The notes: generated from the letters alone by a model not told the origin. Positions 8,301 through 17,174 are shown, counted from the stretch's first letter. The stretch is DNA of 64,000 nt from Burkholderiaceae bacterium (GCA_023954015.1 JAMLIS010000002.1:248001-312000); one strand, 5' to 3'. Numbers and translations: made by a program.

Positions 8301-9944
8301 TCAGGCCGACTGCGCCTTGAGCATTTCCCGAAGCTTGAACTTCTGGATCTTCCCCGACGGAGTCGCCGGCAGCGCCTCGCGAATCTCGAGCCGTTCAGGG
8401 AGATAGTGCATGGACACCTTCTGCGCCTTCAGGAACTCGATCATCGAAGCGAAATCCAGGTGCTGGCCGGGTTTCGTTACCACGAATGCGCACGCACGCT
8501 CGCCGAGACGCTCATCGGCGTAGCCGACGATCGCTGCCTGGGCGACGGCCGGATGACGGTACAGCAGGGCCTCGACCTCGACGACCGGGATGTTCTCGCC
8601 CCCCCGGATGATGACGTCCTTGCTGCGGCCGCTGATGCGAATGTAGCCGCGCTCATCGACGAAGGCGAGATCCCCCGTCTCGAACCAGCCCTCGTCGTCA
8701 GTGTTGTTCCACTGCGGACGATTCAGGTAGCCGCCGAAGTTGGAGCAACCGCGGACAAACAGCGCGCCGATGTTTCCGGGGGGAAGCGGCCGTTGTTGCG
8801 CGTCGACGACGCGCACTTCCATCCCGGGCAGCGGACAGCCGTCGGTGTTGACCGACCGCTCGTCCTCGTCGTCGAGCAGTGTCGTAGTCACCGCGCCGTT
8901 CTCAGTCATGCCCCAGGCGGAGACGATCTTCGCGCCCAGCGCAGCCCTTGCCTGCTCGACCAGCGGACCGGGGATCGGAGCACCAGCACAGAGGAAGGTC
9001 TTCAGGGTGGGAATCGGGTTGCCGGACTGCGACACGGTCCGCGCAAGATCGGCCAGGAACGGCGTAGACGCCATCGTGAACGAGACGCCCTCTTCGCGGA
9101 TGACCTCAACGGCGCGTACAGGCTCCCAGATGTCCTGCAGCACCGCGCGCGCCTGCAGCACTATCGGCATCATCAGGCCGTAGAGGAACCCGGTCTGATG
9201 CGCCATCGGCGAGGACATCAGTACGACGTCGTCGCTCGACAACCGCATCCGCTGCGCATAGGGAACGATGTTCGAGATCGCTGTATTCGCGGTGTGCATG
9301 ACGCCTTTCGGCTCACCCGTGGTCCCCGACGTGTAGATGAGCTGCATGACGTCGTCGGGACGCGGCCGGCTGCGGGTGAGCAGCGCGGGCGCGTCGGACT
9401 CCCGCTCCCAGGCCGGCGCGGTCAGGCGCGCCTCGAAGCTGTCCGGGCCCTCGCCCCCGACGACGAGCACATGGCGCAGATCGGGCAGAGCGGGCTGCAG
9501 GCCGCGCAGCATCTGCTCGTAATCGAAGCCGCGGAACTGCTTCGGCGCTATCGCGATCCTGCTACGACCGTGAGCGAGCATGAACGACAGCTCGCGCTCG
9601 CGAAAGATGTGCATCAGAGGATTGATCACCGCACCGATGCGCGAGCACGCCAGGTAGACGACGGTGAACTCCCACCAGTTGGGCAGCTGGCAGGAGACGA
9701 CGTCGTTTCGCTCGACGCCCAGCCGGGTAAGCCCGACCGCGACGCGGTCCGCCAGCGCCGCCAGCTCGCGATACGTGAAGCTGCGCGTCGCGTCGCGATC
9801 CAGCGATCGCGCCACTAGCGCGACCTTGTCGGGGCAGGCCGCCAGGCAGGCGTCAAGTGCGTCGTTGATCGTGCGCTCGTGCCAGTAGCCCCGCCCGATC
9901 ATCGCCGCCCGGCGCGGGGCGATTAGGACCGCATCGAAATCCAT
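8301..9944 (-). CDS. aliA: AMP-forming acyl-CoA ligase, AliA-like (cyclohexanecarboxylate-CoA ligase)
   Basis: The 547-residue enzyme has the ANL-superfamily motifs LIYTSGTTGEPKGVMH (phosphate loop), the hinge GRSKDVIIRGGENIPV and the C-terminal catalytic lysine region TPSGKIQKFKL. The N-terminus (MDFDAVLIAPRRAA, TINDALDACLAACPDK) and overall layout closely resemble AliA of Rhodopseudomonas palustris as I remember it. It would activate a cyclohexane-type carboxylic acid with ATP and CoA. A strong AGGAGG site precedes the ATG at 9944. It lies 69 bp downstream of badI and probably shares its promoter and operator site B. Confidence 0.85.
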   Translation of the reverse strand: MDFDAVLIAPRRAAMIGRGYWHERTINDALDACLAACPDKVALVARSLDRDATRSFTYRELAALADRVAVGLTRLGVERNDVVSCQLPNWWEFTVVYLACSRIGAVINPLMHIFRERELSFMLAHGRSRIAIAPKQFRGFDYEQMLRGLQPALPDLRHVLVVGGEGPDSFEARLTAPAWERESDAPALLTRSRPRPDDVMQLIYTSGTTGEPKGVMHTANTAISNIVPYAQRMRLSSDDVVLMSSPMAHQTGFLYGLMMPIVLQARAVLQDIWEPVRAVEVIREEGVSFTMASTPFLADLARTVSQSGNPIPTLKTFLCAGAPIPGPLVEQARAALGAKIVSAWGMTENGAVTTTLLDDEDERSVNTDGCPLPGMEVRVVDAQQRPLPPGNIGALFVRGCSNFGGYLNRPQWNNTDDEGWFETGDLAFVDERGYIRISGRSKDVIIRGGENIPVVEVEALLYRHPAVAQAAIVGYADERLGERACAFVVTKPGQHLDFASMIEFLKAQKVSMHYLPERLEIREALPATPSGKIQKFKLREMLKAQSA

Positions 9945-10013
9945 GTTCCGCTCCTCCTTCGTTCGATTGCGTTCGATGTGCGGCTCAGGCCGATCGATGG
10001 TCCGGCGGTTACC

Positions 10014-10796
10014 CTACTTCGCGAACTTCCGGAACTGCGGCTTGCGCTTCTCGAGAAACGCCTGCACGCCCTCGCGCGACTCCTCGGTGTCGTAGTAGAG
10101 CTTCAGCGCGTACATGCCCATGCCGGCGATGCCCGCCTGATGCGCAGTATCCATGTTGAACGAGCGCTTGGCGATGGCGATCGCAGTCGGACTCTTCTCC
10201 AGAATCTCGTCGCACCACTTCTGCACCTCGGCATCGAGTTGCTCGTGCGGCACGACGGCATTCACCAGTCCCATCGCCAGCGCCTCGGCAGCCGGATAAC
10301 GCCGGCACAGGTACCACATCTCGCGCGCCTTCTTCTCGCCAACCACGCGCGCGAGGTACGCCGTGCCGTACCCGGGGTCGACCGATCCCACCTTCGGTCC
10401 GACCTGACCGAACACCGCCTTCTCGGAGGCGATGGTGAAGTCGCAGATCGTGCACAGCACGTTGCCACCGCCGATCGCGTAGCCCTGTATGCGCGCGATC
10501 ACGGGCTTGGGAACGTCACGGATCGCGGCGTGCAGTTCCTCGATCGGCAGTCCGATCGTTCCCCGGCCGTCGTACTGGCCCTCGTGCGCCGACTGGTCGC
10601 CGCCCGTGCAGAACGCCCGCTCGCCGGCGCCCGCCAGCACGATCACGCCGATCGTGCTGTCGTAGCCGGCTCGATTGATTGCGTGAATCAACTCGTCGCA
10701 GGTTCGCCCGCGAAACGCGTTCATCCGGTCGGGACGGTTGATCGTGATCCAGGCCGCTGCGTTTCGCACTTCGTAGAGGATGTCTTCGTAGTCCAT
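10014..10796 (-). CDS. badI: BadI-like 2-ketocyclohexanecarboxyl-CoA hydrolase (ring opening)
   Basis: A 260-residue crotonase-fold protein. Segments such as MNAFRGRTCDELIHAINRAG, GGDQSAHEGQYDGRGTIGLP, GQVGPKVGSVDPGYGTA and AIAKRSFNMDTAHQAGIAGM match R. palustris BadI and its MenB-like relatives almost residue for residue as I recall them. BadI hydrolyses the ring of 2-ketocyclohexanecarboxyl-CoA to give pimelyl-CoA. I chose the ATG at 10796 (family-typical DYEDILYEVR). The in-frame ATG at 10844 would place the start inside operator site B. Of all genes here it identifies the pathway best. Confidence 0.88.
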   Translation of the reverse strand: MDYEDILYEVRNAAAWITINRPDRMNAFRGRTCDELIHAINRAGYDSTIGVIVLAGAGERAFCTGGDQSAHEGQYDGRGTIGLPIEELHAAIRDVPKPVIARIQGYAIGGGNVLCTICDFTIASEKAVFGQVGPKVGSVDPGYGTAYLARVVGEKKAREMWYLCRRYPAAEALAMGLVNAVVPHEQLDAEVQKWCDEILEKSPTAIAIAKRSFNMDTAHQAGIAGMGMYALKLYYDTEESREGVQAFLEKRKPQFRKFAK

Positions 10797-10831
10797 GTCA
10801 GACGACTCCGAGGGAGGAAGAGGTGCATTTG

Positions 10832-10860
10832 AATGACTGTCCATTTAATGCTGGAGTATA
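10832..10860 (-). promoter_or_regulatory. TetR-type operator site B with -10 element for badI-aliA
   Basis: Reading leftward, a -10 hexamer TATACT (10860-10855) is followed by AATGACTGTCCATT at 10832-10845. This sequence keeps the left arm AATGA of the cluster operator but has one change in the right arm (CCATT for TCATT). It lies 36 bp upstream of the badI start. Site C is only about 120 bp away in the same divergent region. Confidence 0.55.
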
Positions 10861-10931
10861 GGCGGTTGCGGGCCGCAAGCGCAGCATGGCCGCGCTCCGT
10901 TCAACGCCACACAAGCGAGTTGCGTGTGCCG

Positions 10932-10976
10932 TTGACAGCCGGGCGCAAGCGACACTAAAATGAATGAACGTTCATT
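10932..10976 (+). promoter_or_regulatory. Promoter with TetR-type operator site C for the oxidoreductase-aliB operon
   Basis: TTGACA (10932-10937) and TAAAAT (10956-10961) form a near-consensus promoter with an 18-bp spacer. It is followed at once by the perfect palindrome AATGAACGTTCATT at 10963-10976, identical to site A. A repressor here would sit on the transcription start. Confidence 0.72.
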
Positions 10977-10989
10977 AAAGTTCAATCCG

Positions 10990-12009
10990 ATGAAAGCAGT
11001 GGTCGCGTCCGCCTTCGGTTCGATCGAAGCACTGCGCCTCCAGGACTGGCCCGATCCGGCGCCTGGACCCGGCGAGGTGGTCGTCGACGTGATGGCTGCG
11101 GGCATCAACTTCCCGGATCTCCTGGTCACCGGCGGGCTGTACCAGATCCTGCCGACCCCGCCGTTCATCCCCGGCAAGGAGGCCGCCGGCATCGTGTCGG
11201 CGGTCGGCGAAGGCGTCCACACCTGCGCGGTAGGCGACCGGGTCCTTGCCCTCGTGGAGAGCGGCGCGTATTGCGAGCGCCTGCTGGCGCGGCAGGAGAA
11301 CTGTTTCGTCCTTCCCGCGTCCATGGACTTCCTCGAGGCAGCCGGCTTCGCGCTGGCCTTCCAGACCGCGCATTTCGCGCTGGTCGATCGTGCGAACCTG
11401 CAGCGCGGCGAAACGGTGCTCGTAACGGGCGCGGCCGGCGGGGTGGGCCTGGCCTGCGTGCAACTGGCCAAGGCGCTCGGCGCACGCGTTCTCGCCGGCG
11501 TGAGCACGGACCACAAGGGACGTGTCGCTCTGGCGGCAGGTGCCGACGCGGCCATCGACCTGTCCGGACCCGATCTGCGCAACTCGATCCGCGACGACGT
11601 CCGCGCGCACACGAACGACAACGGCGCGGACATCGTTCTCGAAATCGTCGGTGGCACGGTGTTCGACGGCGCTTTCCGCTCGCTCGCCTGGAGGGGACGC
11701 CTCGTGGTGCTCGGATTCGCCGGGGGACAAATTCCGCAGATTCCTGCGAACCGCATCCTGCTGAAGAACGTCACCGTGACCGGGCTGCATTGGAGCGACT
11801 ATCGCGAATGGCATCCGCAGTGGATGCGGCAAGCGCAGGCCGAATTGTTCGTCCTCTACGAGAAGGGCCTGCTGCACGCCGAACCCGGCAAAACGTACGC
11901 GCTGGACGAGGCGCCGCAGGCAATGGCGCAGCTTCGCGACCGCCGGGTCAAGGGAAAGGTCGTGCTGACCACCGAGCGATGGCGTCGGCAGGTATCGGGG
12001 CCGAGATGA
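10990..12009 (+). CDS. Zinc-independent MDR-family oxidoreductase (quinone / enoyl-CoA reductase-like)
   Basis: The 339-residue protein starts MKAVVASAFGSIEALRLQ and has the MDR fold. The nucleotide-binding segment VLVTGAAGGVGLACVQLAKALGA lies in the middle and FAGGQIPQIPANRILLKN follows. It lacks the structural and catalytic zinc ligands of alcohol dehydrogenases, like QOR proteins. Substrate is uncertain. In this context it may reduce or oxidise an unsaturated acyl-CoA or ketone. I prefer the ATG at 10990 over that at 10960 because the latter sits in the -10 element and operator. It opens a four-gene operon. Confidence 0.82.
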   Translation: MKAVVASAFGSIEALRLQDWPDPAPGPGEVVVDVMAAGINFPDLLVTGGLYQILPTPPFIPGKEAAGIVSAVGEGVHTCAVGDRVLALVESGAYCERLLARQENCFVLPASMDFLEAAGFALAFQTAHFALVDRANLQRGETVLVTGAAGGVGLACVQLAKALGARVLAGVSTDHKGRVALAAGADAAIDLSGPDLRNSIRDDVRAHTNDNGADIVLEIVGGTVFDGAFRSLAWRGRLVVLGFAGGQIPQIPANRILLKNVTVTGLHWSDYREWHPQWMRQAQAELFVLYEKGLLHAEPGKTYALDEAPQAMAQLRDRRVKGKVVLTTERWRRQVSGPR

Positions 12010-12470
12010 GCCAACACTCGTCGCGGCGGCCGGTGCCAGTCGGTTTCACACCTTGTCGGATCGCCGACGGGCGCTTCGCCGAGGCCGTGGGTCCCCTGTT
12101 CGTCTCCGACACAGATCCGGCGCACTTCGGCTTTCTCGCCGAAGCGCGCCACGGCAACGTTCGCGAAACGGTACACGGCGGGATGCTGATGACGCTGGCC
12201 GACCAGGTGCTCGGACTCACCGTCATGCGCACGGTCGGTCTCGAAACGCCCGTGGTCACCGTCAGCCTGCACTGCGACTTCGTCTCGAGCGTCAAGCCCG
12301 GCGACTGGATCGAGGGCGAGGCGACGGTGACGCGGACCACCGCCTCGCTGATCTTCGTTCGCGGCGACCTGAGCCTCGACGGGCGCGTGGTGCTGTCCGC
12401 CGCGGGCGTCTGGAAGAAGCTTCGCCGCGCCGGACCCGGCGCTACGGAAACCAGGGAAGACAAAGCATGA
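12006..12470 (+). CDS. PaaI-type hotdog acyl-CoA thioesterase
   Basis: A 154-residue single hotdog domain with the family core VHGGMLMTLADQVLGLTV, where the Gly-Gly and Asp positions are typical of PaaI-like thioesterases, followed by TVSLHCDFVSSVKPGDWIEGEA. Such enzymes release stalled aromatic or alicyclic CoA esters and recycle CoA during ring degradation. The ATG overlaps the previous stop by 4 bp and its stop overlaps the next start. Housekeeping thioesterase activity is an alternative role. Confidence 0.85.
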   Translation: MSQHSSRRPVPVGFTPCRIADGRFAEAVGPLFVSDTDPAHFGFLAEARHGNVRETVHGGMLMTLADQVLGLTVMRTVGLETPVVTVSLHCDFVSSVKPGDWIEGEATVTRTTASLIFVRGDLSLDGRVVLSAAGVWKKLRRAGPGATETREDKA

Positions 12471-13618
12471 TCCTCACCGAGTCGCAGTCGATGATCCAGG
12501 CCACCGCGCGCAACTTCGCGCGGGAACAGCTCTTGCCCCACTCGGCGCGATGGGACGAAACCGGCGAGTTCCCGCGCGAGGCGCTGCGCAGAATGGGCGA
12601 GCTGGGGCTGCTCGGCATGACCGTCCCGGAGCGATGGGGCGGCGTCGGCGCCGACGCGGTGTCGCTCGCGGTGGCACTGGAGGAGATCGCAGCCGGCGAC
12701 GCCGCTTGCGCCACGATCATGAGCGGACACAATTCGGTAGGGTGCATGCCGATCAGCGTGTTCGGCACCGATGCGCAGAAGGAACGCTTCCTGGCCCCGA
12801 TGGCGCGCGGCGAAATGCTCTCCGCGTTCTGCCTCACGGAGCAGCAGGGAGGCTCGGACGCCGGTGCTCTGACCACGCGAGCGCGGCGCGACGGCGACGA
12901 ATACGTACTCTCGGGCGTCAAGCAGTTCATCACGACGGGCAGCAATGCCCAGGTCGCGCTCGTGTTCGCAGCGACGTCGCCCGAGCTCGGAAGGCGCGGC
13001 ATCAGCGCGTTCATCGTGCCCACCGACACGCGAGGCTACGTCGTGGGCCGCGTCGAGGCGAAGATGGGACAGCACGCCTCCGACACCTGCCAGATCGTGC
13101 TCGACGATCTGCGGCTGCCGGCCGAACTTCGCCTGGGCGAGGAAGGAGCGGGGTACCGCATCGCGCTGTCGAACCTGGAAGGAGGACGCATCGGCATCGC
13201 AGCACAGGCGGTGGGCATTGGCCGCGCCGCGCTAGAGGCCGCACATGCCTACGCACGCGAGCGCGTCACTTTCGGCAAGCCGATCATCGAGCACCAAGCG
13301 GTCGGTTTTCGCATTGCCGCAATGGCGACGCGCATCGAGACGGCCCGCCAACTGGTGCTGCATGCCGCGCAACTGCGCGACGCCGGACGGCCCTGCCTGA
13401 TGGAGGCGTGCATGGCGAAGCTCGTCGCATCGGAGGCCGCAGAATGGGTCTGCTCGGAGGCGATCCAGGTGCTCGGCGGTTATGGATACCTGCGTGATTT
13501 TCCGGTCGAGCGGCTGTACCGCGACGCACGCGTCTGTCGAATCTACGAAGGCACCAACGACATCCAGCACCTGGTGATTCTGCGCGAGCTGGAAGGCCAC
13601 GCCGGGCGCGGCGCGTGA
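12467..13618 (+). CDS. Acyl-CoA dehydrogenase, AliB-like candidate
   Basis: The 383-residue flavoprotein has full acyl-CoA dehydrogenase architecture: FAD and substrate loops LTEQQGGSDAGA and FITTGSN, the central VTFGKPIIEHQAV, and the C-terminal catalytic glutamate region RIYEGTNDIQ. Beside BadI and an AliA-like ligase it is the natural candidate for cyclohexanecarboxyl-CoA dehydrogenase, which makes the 1-ene. Electrons would pass to ETF, whose genes are at 61-62.7 kb. Related dehydrogenases for other branched acyl-CoAs cannot be excluded from sequence. The start overlaps the thioesterase stop. Confidence 0.85.
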   Translation: MILTESQSMIQATARNFAREQLLPHSARWDETGEFPREALRRMGELGLLGMTVPERWGGVGADAVSLAVALEEIAAGDAACATIMSGHNSVGCMPISVFGTDAQKERFLAPMARGEMLSAFCLTEQQGGSDAGALTTRARRDGDEYVLSGVKQFITTGSNAQVALVFAATSPELGRRGISAFIVPTDTRGYVVGRVEAKMGQHASDTCQIVLDDLRLPAELRLGEEGAGYRIALSNLEGGRIGIAAQAVGIGRAALEAAHAYARERVTFGKPIIEHQAVGFRIAAMATRIETARQLVLHAAQLRDAGRPCLMEACMAKLVASEAAEWVCSEAIQVLGGYGYLRDFPVERLYRDARVCRIYEGTNDIQHLVILRELEGHAGRGA

Positions 13619-13658
13619 GCCCCGCGAGTAGCTGCGCGCCGCATACGTGGAGATGACG

Positions 13659-14375
13659 ATGAATCAGCAAGGACGAGGGGTGGTGATCACCGGCGCGGCC
13701 GGCGACCTCGGGAGGGCGCTGTGCAAGGGATTCCTCGAGGACGGGTTCACGGTCTACGCAGCCGACGTTGCGCCGCTCGCCGCCGCCGAACGCATCGTGC
13801 CGATGCCTGTAGACGTCACCGACCGGGCGCAGGTGCTGGAGCTCGCACGGCGCGCGTCGAATGAATCGCACCTGGAAGCCTGGGTCAACGCCGCGGGGAT
13901 CTTCACCGCTTGCCCGGTCGTCGGCGCCGACGAGACCGAATGGCAGCGCATCCTCGCGGTCAATCTCACCGGCACCTGGCACGGTTGCGCGGCGGCGCTG
14001 GGTATTTTGGCGCAGGGCGGCGGTGGTCGTATCGTCAACGTCGGATCGATCTCCGGACAGGTCGGCGGAGTAGGCGCGCACCCTGCATACGGCGCGTCGA
14101 AAGCAGGCGTGCACGCGTTGACCAAGACCTACGCGCTCGAGGGTGCGCGCCACGGAGTACTGTGCAATGCGGTTGCGCCCGGGCTGATCGAAGGGAGCAT
14201 GTCGGGCGAATTCAACGAGCGGCAACGCGACCGGATGACGCGGGCCAATCCCCTGCGTCGACTGGCGCGCATGGACGAGATCGCGCGCGTGATCCGCTTT
14301 CTCGCCGGTGCGTCGAACACCTACATGAACGGCGCGATCGTGCCGGTCAACGGCGGCGCGTACATGCCCGCCTGA
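13659..14375 (+). CDS. SDR-family dehydrogenase, candidate 2-hydroxycyclohexanecarboxyl-CoA dehydrogenase
   Basis: A 238-residue classical short-chain dehydrogenase with the cofactor motif GAAGDLG, NAAG near residue 80, a serine in VGSISGQ and the catalytic pair in YGASKAG. BadH oxidises the 2-hydroxy acyl-CoA to the 2-keto form hydrolysed by BadI, and this gene fills that place in the cluster. Its sequence is not strikingly BadH-like, so the assignment rests on context. The ATG at 13659 is preferred, with GGAG 6 bp upstream. It ends 25 bp from the convergent second ligase. Confidence 0.78.
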   Translation: MNQQGRGVVITGAAGDLGRALCKGFLEDGFTVYAADVAPLAAAERIVPMPVDVTDRAQVLELARRASNESHLEAWVNAAGIFTACPVVGADETEWQRILAVNLTGTWHGCAAALGILAQGGGGRIVNVGSISGQVGGVGAHPAYGASKAGVHALTKTYALEGARHGVLCNAVAPGLIEGSMSGEFNERQRDRMTRANPLRRLARMDEIARVIRFLAGASNTYMNGAIVPVNGGAYMPA

Positions 14376-14400
14376 GAAGCGTTGAACGCACGGCGCTCGT

Positions 14401-16050
14401 TCAGCCCGTCGCAGGCTCGAGCGCTCGTGCCAGCTCGCGCAACTGATACTTCTGGATCTTGCCGCTCGCCGTGCGGGGAAGATCAGCGAGCACTTCGAGT
14501 CGCTCCGGGAAGTACTGGCGGGCCATCTGCTGTGCTTCGAGGAACACCCTCATCCCCGCAAGATCCAGCCGTTGCCCGGGATGCAGGCAGACGAACGCGC
14601 ACGCACGCTCGCCCAGGCGGGCGTCCGGCATGCCGACGATCGCCACCTCGCGGATCGCAGGATGCCGGTAGAGCGCGTTCTCGACTTCGACGACCGGAAT
14701 GTTCTCTCCTCCGCGAATCAGGATGTCCTTTGCGCGTCCGGTAATCCGGATGTAGCCGCCGTCGAGCATGACCGCCAGGTCACCCGTGTCGAACCAGCCG
14801 TCGGCGGTGGCGCGGGACAGTTCCGGCCGCCTGAAGTAGCCGATGAAGTTACCGATCCCGCGGCACTGCAACCTGCCCTCGTTTCCGTTGGGCAGAGGTG
14901 CGTCGGAAGCATCCACCACGCGGACCTCCATACCCGACAAGGCAACGCCGTCGGTGCCGAAGATGCGATCGTCGGGGTCGCCCGGAATCGTGGTGGTCAC
15001 CGATCCGGTCTCGCTCATGCCCCATGCCGAGATGATGGCTGCACCCAGGCGCCGACTCGCGCGCTCGACCAGCACGCGCGGAATCGGCGCGCCGGAGGAT
15101 ACGAAGATGCGCAGGGTGCCGACGTCGTAACGATCGACCGCCGGAGACTCGGTCAGGTCGGCCAGGAACGGCGTGGATCCCTTGGTGTAGGTGACGGCCT
15201 CGTCCTGTATCAGCCTTGCTGCCTCGTCGGGAACCCAGACATCCTGCATCACGAGCTTCGCGCCGAGCATCGGCGACATCATCAGTCCGTACATGAATCC
15301 GGCCTGATGCCCCATCGGCGACGCCATCAGAATCACGTCGTCGCCTGCAATGCCCAATCGCTTCACGTACTGCTGCAGAATGCCGAGCAGCGTGTTCGAA
15401 CTGTGCAGCACGCCCTTCGGCTCGCCGGTCGTGCCTGACGTGTACAGCAGCTGGACCGGATCGTTCGGATGGGGGCGATTCCTCGCGAACAGCGCGGATA
15501 TGTCGCACTCGTCTTCCCAACGACGAGCGAGCAGGACGTCCTCGAAAGAGTCGGTCCCCGTTCCGCCGACCACGAGCACATGGCGCAGTTCGGGCAGGTC
15601 GGCCCGCAGCTGGTCGACCATCGGCGGGTAGTCGAAGCCGCGGAAGCGGCGTGGAACGACCAGCACGCGCGCGCGGGCAAAGCTCAGCATGTAGCGAAGC
15701 TCGCGCTGCCGGAAGATCGGCATCAGCGGATTCGTCAACGCGCCGATGCGCACGCAGGCGAGGTGCAGCGCGACGAACTCCCACCAGTTCGGCAACTGGC
15801 AGGCGACGACATCGCCCCGCTCCACGCCGAGAGCCGCAAGACCGGCTGCCATGCGATCGACCCGTCGTCGCAACTGGCGCCACGACAGCGTCACCGTGGA
15901 TCCGGTCATGCTGTTGGCCCCGGTCAGGGCGACCTTGTCGGGATGGCGTACGACGGCGTCTTCGAGGTAATCGGTGAGGATGCGATCGGGCCAGTAAGCC
16001 CGCGCCCATTCCACGGGCGTCCAGTCCCCGGCGATTGGGTGGCTCTTCAT
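14401..16050 (-). CDS. Second AMP-forming acyl-CoA ligase, AliA-related
   Basis: The 549-residue enzyme resembles the ligase at 8301-9944 throughout (LPNWWEF, IGALTNPLMPIFRQRELRYML, LLYTSGTTGEPKGVLHSS, GRAKDILIRGGENIPV, TASGKIQKYQLRE) but has clearly diverged. Two paralogous ligases in one regulated cluster suggest two acids, or an acid and a pathway intermediate, are activated. It has its own promoter with operator site D upstream. It is convergent with the SDR gene. All residues needed for adenylation and thioesterification appear intact. Confidence 0.87.
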   Translation of the reverse strand: MKSHPIAGDWTPVEWARAYWPDRILTDYLEDAVVRHPDKVALTGANSMTGSTVTLSWRQLRRRVDRMAAGLAALGVERGDVVACQLPNWWEFVALHLACVRIGALTNPLMPIFRQRELRYMLSFARARVLVVPRRFRGFDYPPMVDQLRADLPELRHVLVVGGTGTDSFEDVLLARRWEDECDISALFARNRPHPNDPVQLLYTSGTTGEPKGVLHSSNTLLGILQQYVKRLGIAGDDVILMASPMGHQAGFMYGLMMSPMLGAKLVMQDVWVPDEAARLIQDEAVTYTKGSTPFLADLTESPAVDRYDVGTLRIFVSSGAPIPRVLVERASRRLGAAIISAWGMSETGSVTTTIPGDPDDRIFGTDGVALSGMEVRVVDASDAPLPNGNEGRLQCRGIGNFIGYFRRPELSRATADGWFDTGDLAVMLDGGYIRITGRAKDILIRGGENIPVVEVENALYRHPAIREVAIVGMPDARLGERACAFVCLHPGQRLDLAGMRVFLEAQQMARQYFPERLEVLADLPRTASGKIQKYQLRELARALEPATG

Positions 16051-16071
16051 CGGTACGCCCTTCGAAGTTCA

Positions 16072-16095
16072 ACTATAATTGAATGATCGTTCAGT
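16072..16095 (-). promoter_or_regulatory. TetR-type operator site D upstream of the second ligase
   Basis: AATGATCGTTCAGT at 16082-16095 matches the cluster operator AATGAACGTTCATT at 12 of 14 positions. Reading leftward it is followed by a -10-like TATAGT at 16077-16072, so the operator falls in the spacer of a weak promoter for the ligase gene. Confidence 0.55.
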
Positions 16096-16133
16096 TTATT
16101 CGGTGCTGTCAACTCGATGGCCGCGCGTGCGAA

Positions 16134-16179
16134 TTGACAGCAGGCTTCGGGCGACGGAGCATTCGAATGACTGGTCATT
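16134..16179 (+). promoter_or_regulatory. Promoter with TetR-type operator site E in front of tetR
   Basis: TTGACA at 16134-16139 is followed about 26 bp later by AATGACTGGTCATT (16166-16179), a palindrome apart from its central two bases. The arrangement implies autoregulation of the TetR gene that starts at 16234. Confidence 0.6.
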
Positions 16180-16233
16180 TAGTCACCGAGGAGCGTGCAG
16201 CCCCGACTGCGCCTCCCGCCGCCAAGGAAGTAC

Positions 16234-16983
16234 GTGGACATCATCATAGAGAGCAGCATCGAGAACCCCGAACGGGTCGAGCGGCGGCGAGAACAGATCA
16301 TCGAGGCCGCGGTTCGGTGTTTCGCGGCCGACGGCTACCATCGGGCAACGATCAAGGATATCGCGGATGCCGCGGGGTTCAGTTCGGGCCTGATTTACTC
16401 GTATGTGAAGGACAAGGAGGATGTGCTGTTCCTCGTCTTCACATCGATCTTCCGGACGTACCAGCGAGCGATTCCCGCTCGCCTCGGAGGCGTGACGGAT
16501 CCGTTGCTGCGCTTCTGCACCGCTGTGCGCGCCTATTGCGAAGCCGTCGACGGCAACCTCGGCGCAACCGTCGTGGGCTACCGCGAGAGCGGGTCACTGC
16601 GATCGGAGTTGCTCAAAGCGATCCAAAAACTCGAGTTGGAGACCAACAAGCTAGTCTCCGAACCGATCGACGAGTGCATCAAGGCCGGGTACTTCCGTCC
16701 GGTCAACCTCGACCTGGTCACGTTCCGACTGGTGTTTCTCGCCCACGGTTGGGCGCTGAAGCATTGGCACTTCGCCAAGATCATTTCACTGGACGGTTAC
16801 ATCGAGGAAGGACTGAACTCGTTCCTGAACGACCTGCTGACGGCGGCTGGTCGGAAGCACTGGCAGTTGCTCCTCAAGGCCGGGGCTGGGTTTGCGCCTG
16901 CGCGCCGCGTCCAGTCGTCGAAGGCGGGGAAGAAGCGGCCGGTTGCCAAGAGTCCGACGAAGCGGATGCGCTCTGCACGCTAG
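16234..16983 (+). CDS. TetR-family regulator of the alicyclic-acid cluster
   Basis: The 249-residue protein has an N-terminal TetR helix-turn-helix (REQIIEAAVRCFAADGYHRATIKDIADAAGFSSGLIYSYV-type region, residues about 20-60) and a larger helical ligand domain. A basic tail rich in Lys and Arg closes the protein. Family members of this length often respond to acyl-CoAs. Five similar palindromes in front of the five transcription units of the cluster make it the likely local repressor. I chose GTG 16234 because AAGGAA lies 4 bp upstream; GTG 16195 is an alternative with poor spacing. Confidence 0.85.
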   Translation: MDIIIESSIENPERVERRREQIIEAAVRCFAADGYHRATIKDIADAAGFSSGLIYSYVKDKEDVLFLVFTSIFRTYQRAIPARLGGVTDPLLRFCTAVRAYCEAVDGNLGATVVGYRESGSLRSELLKAIQKLELETNKLVSEPIDECIKAGYFRPVNLDLVTFRLVFLAHGWALKHWHFAKIISLDGYIEEGLNSFLNDLLTAAGRKHWQLLLKAGAGFAPARRVQSSKAGKKRPVAKSPTKRMRSAR

Positions 16984-17174
16984 CCGTCCCCGCTGCTCTG
17001 AGTGGGCAAGACAACTGCTGCAGCAAGACAGCCTGCGCGCGCCGCACTGCTGTACCTGCGCCGACCGCCCGAGATCCCGGCGCTGCGGTCTGATCTGCGT
17101 TGGCGAACCTGGACCGTTTCGAGAGCGAGTTTTTCGGCAAACTGAGCCCCGTTCAGGGGCCCAAGGAGTTTGTC

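Noticed and set aside
10960..10989. ATG at 10960 as start of the MDR oxidoreductase
   Set aside because: It lies within the -10 element and operator site C; family similarity starts at the ATG at 10990.
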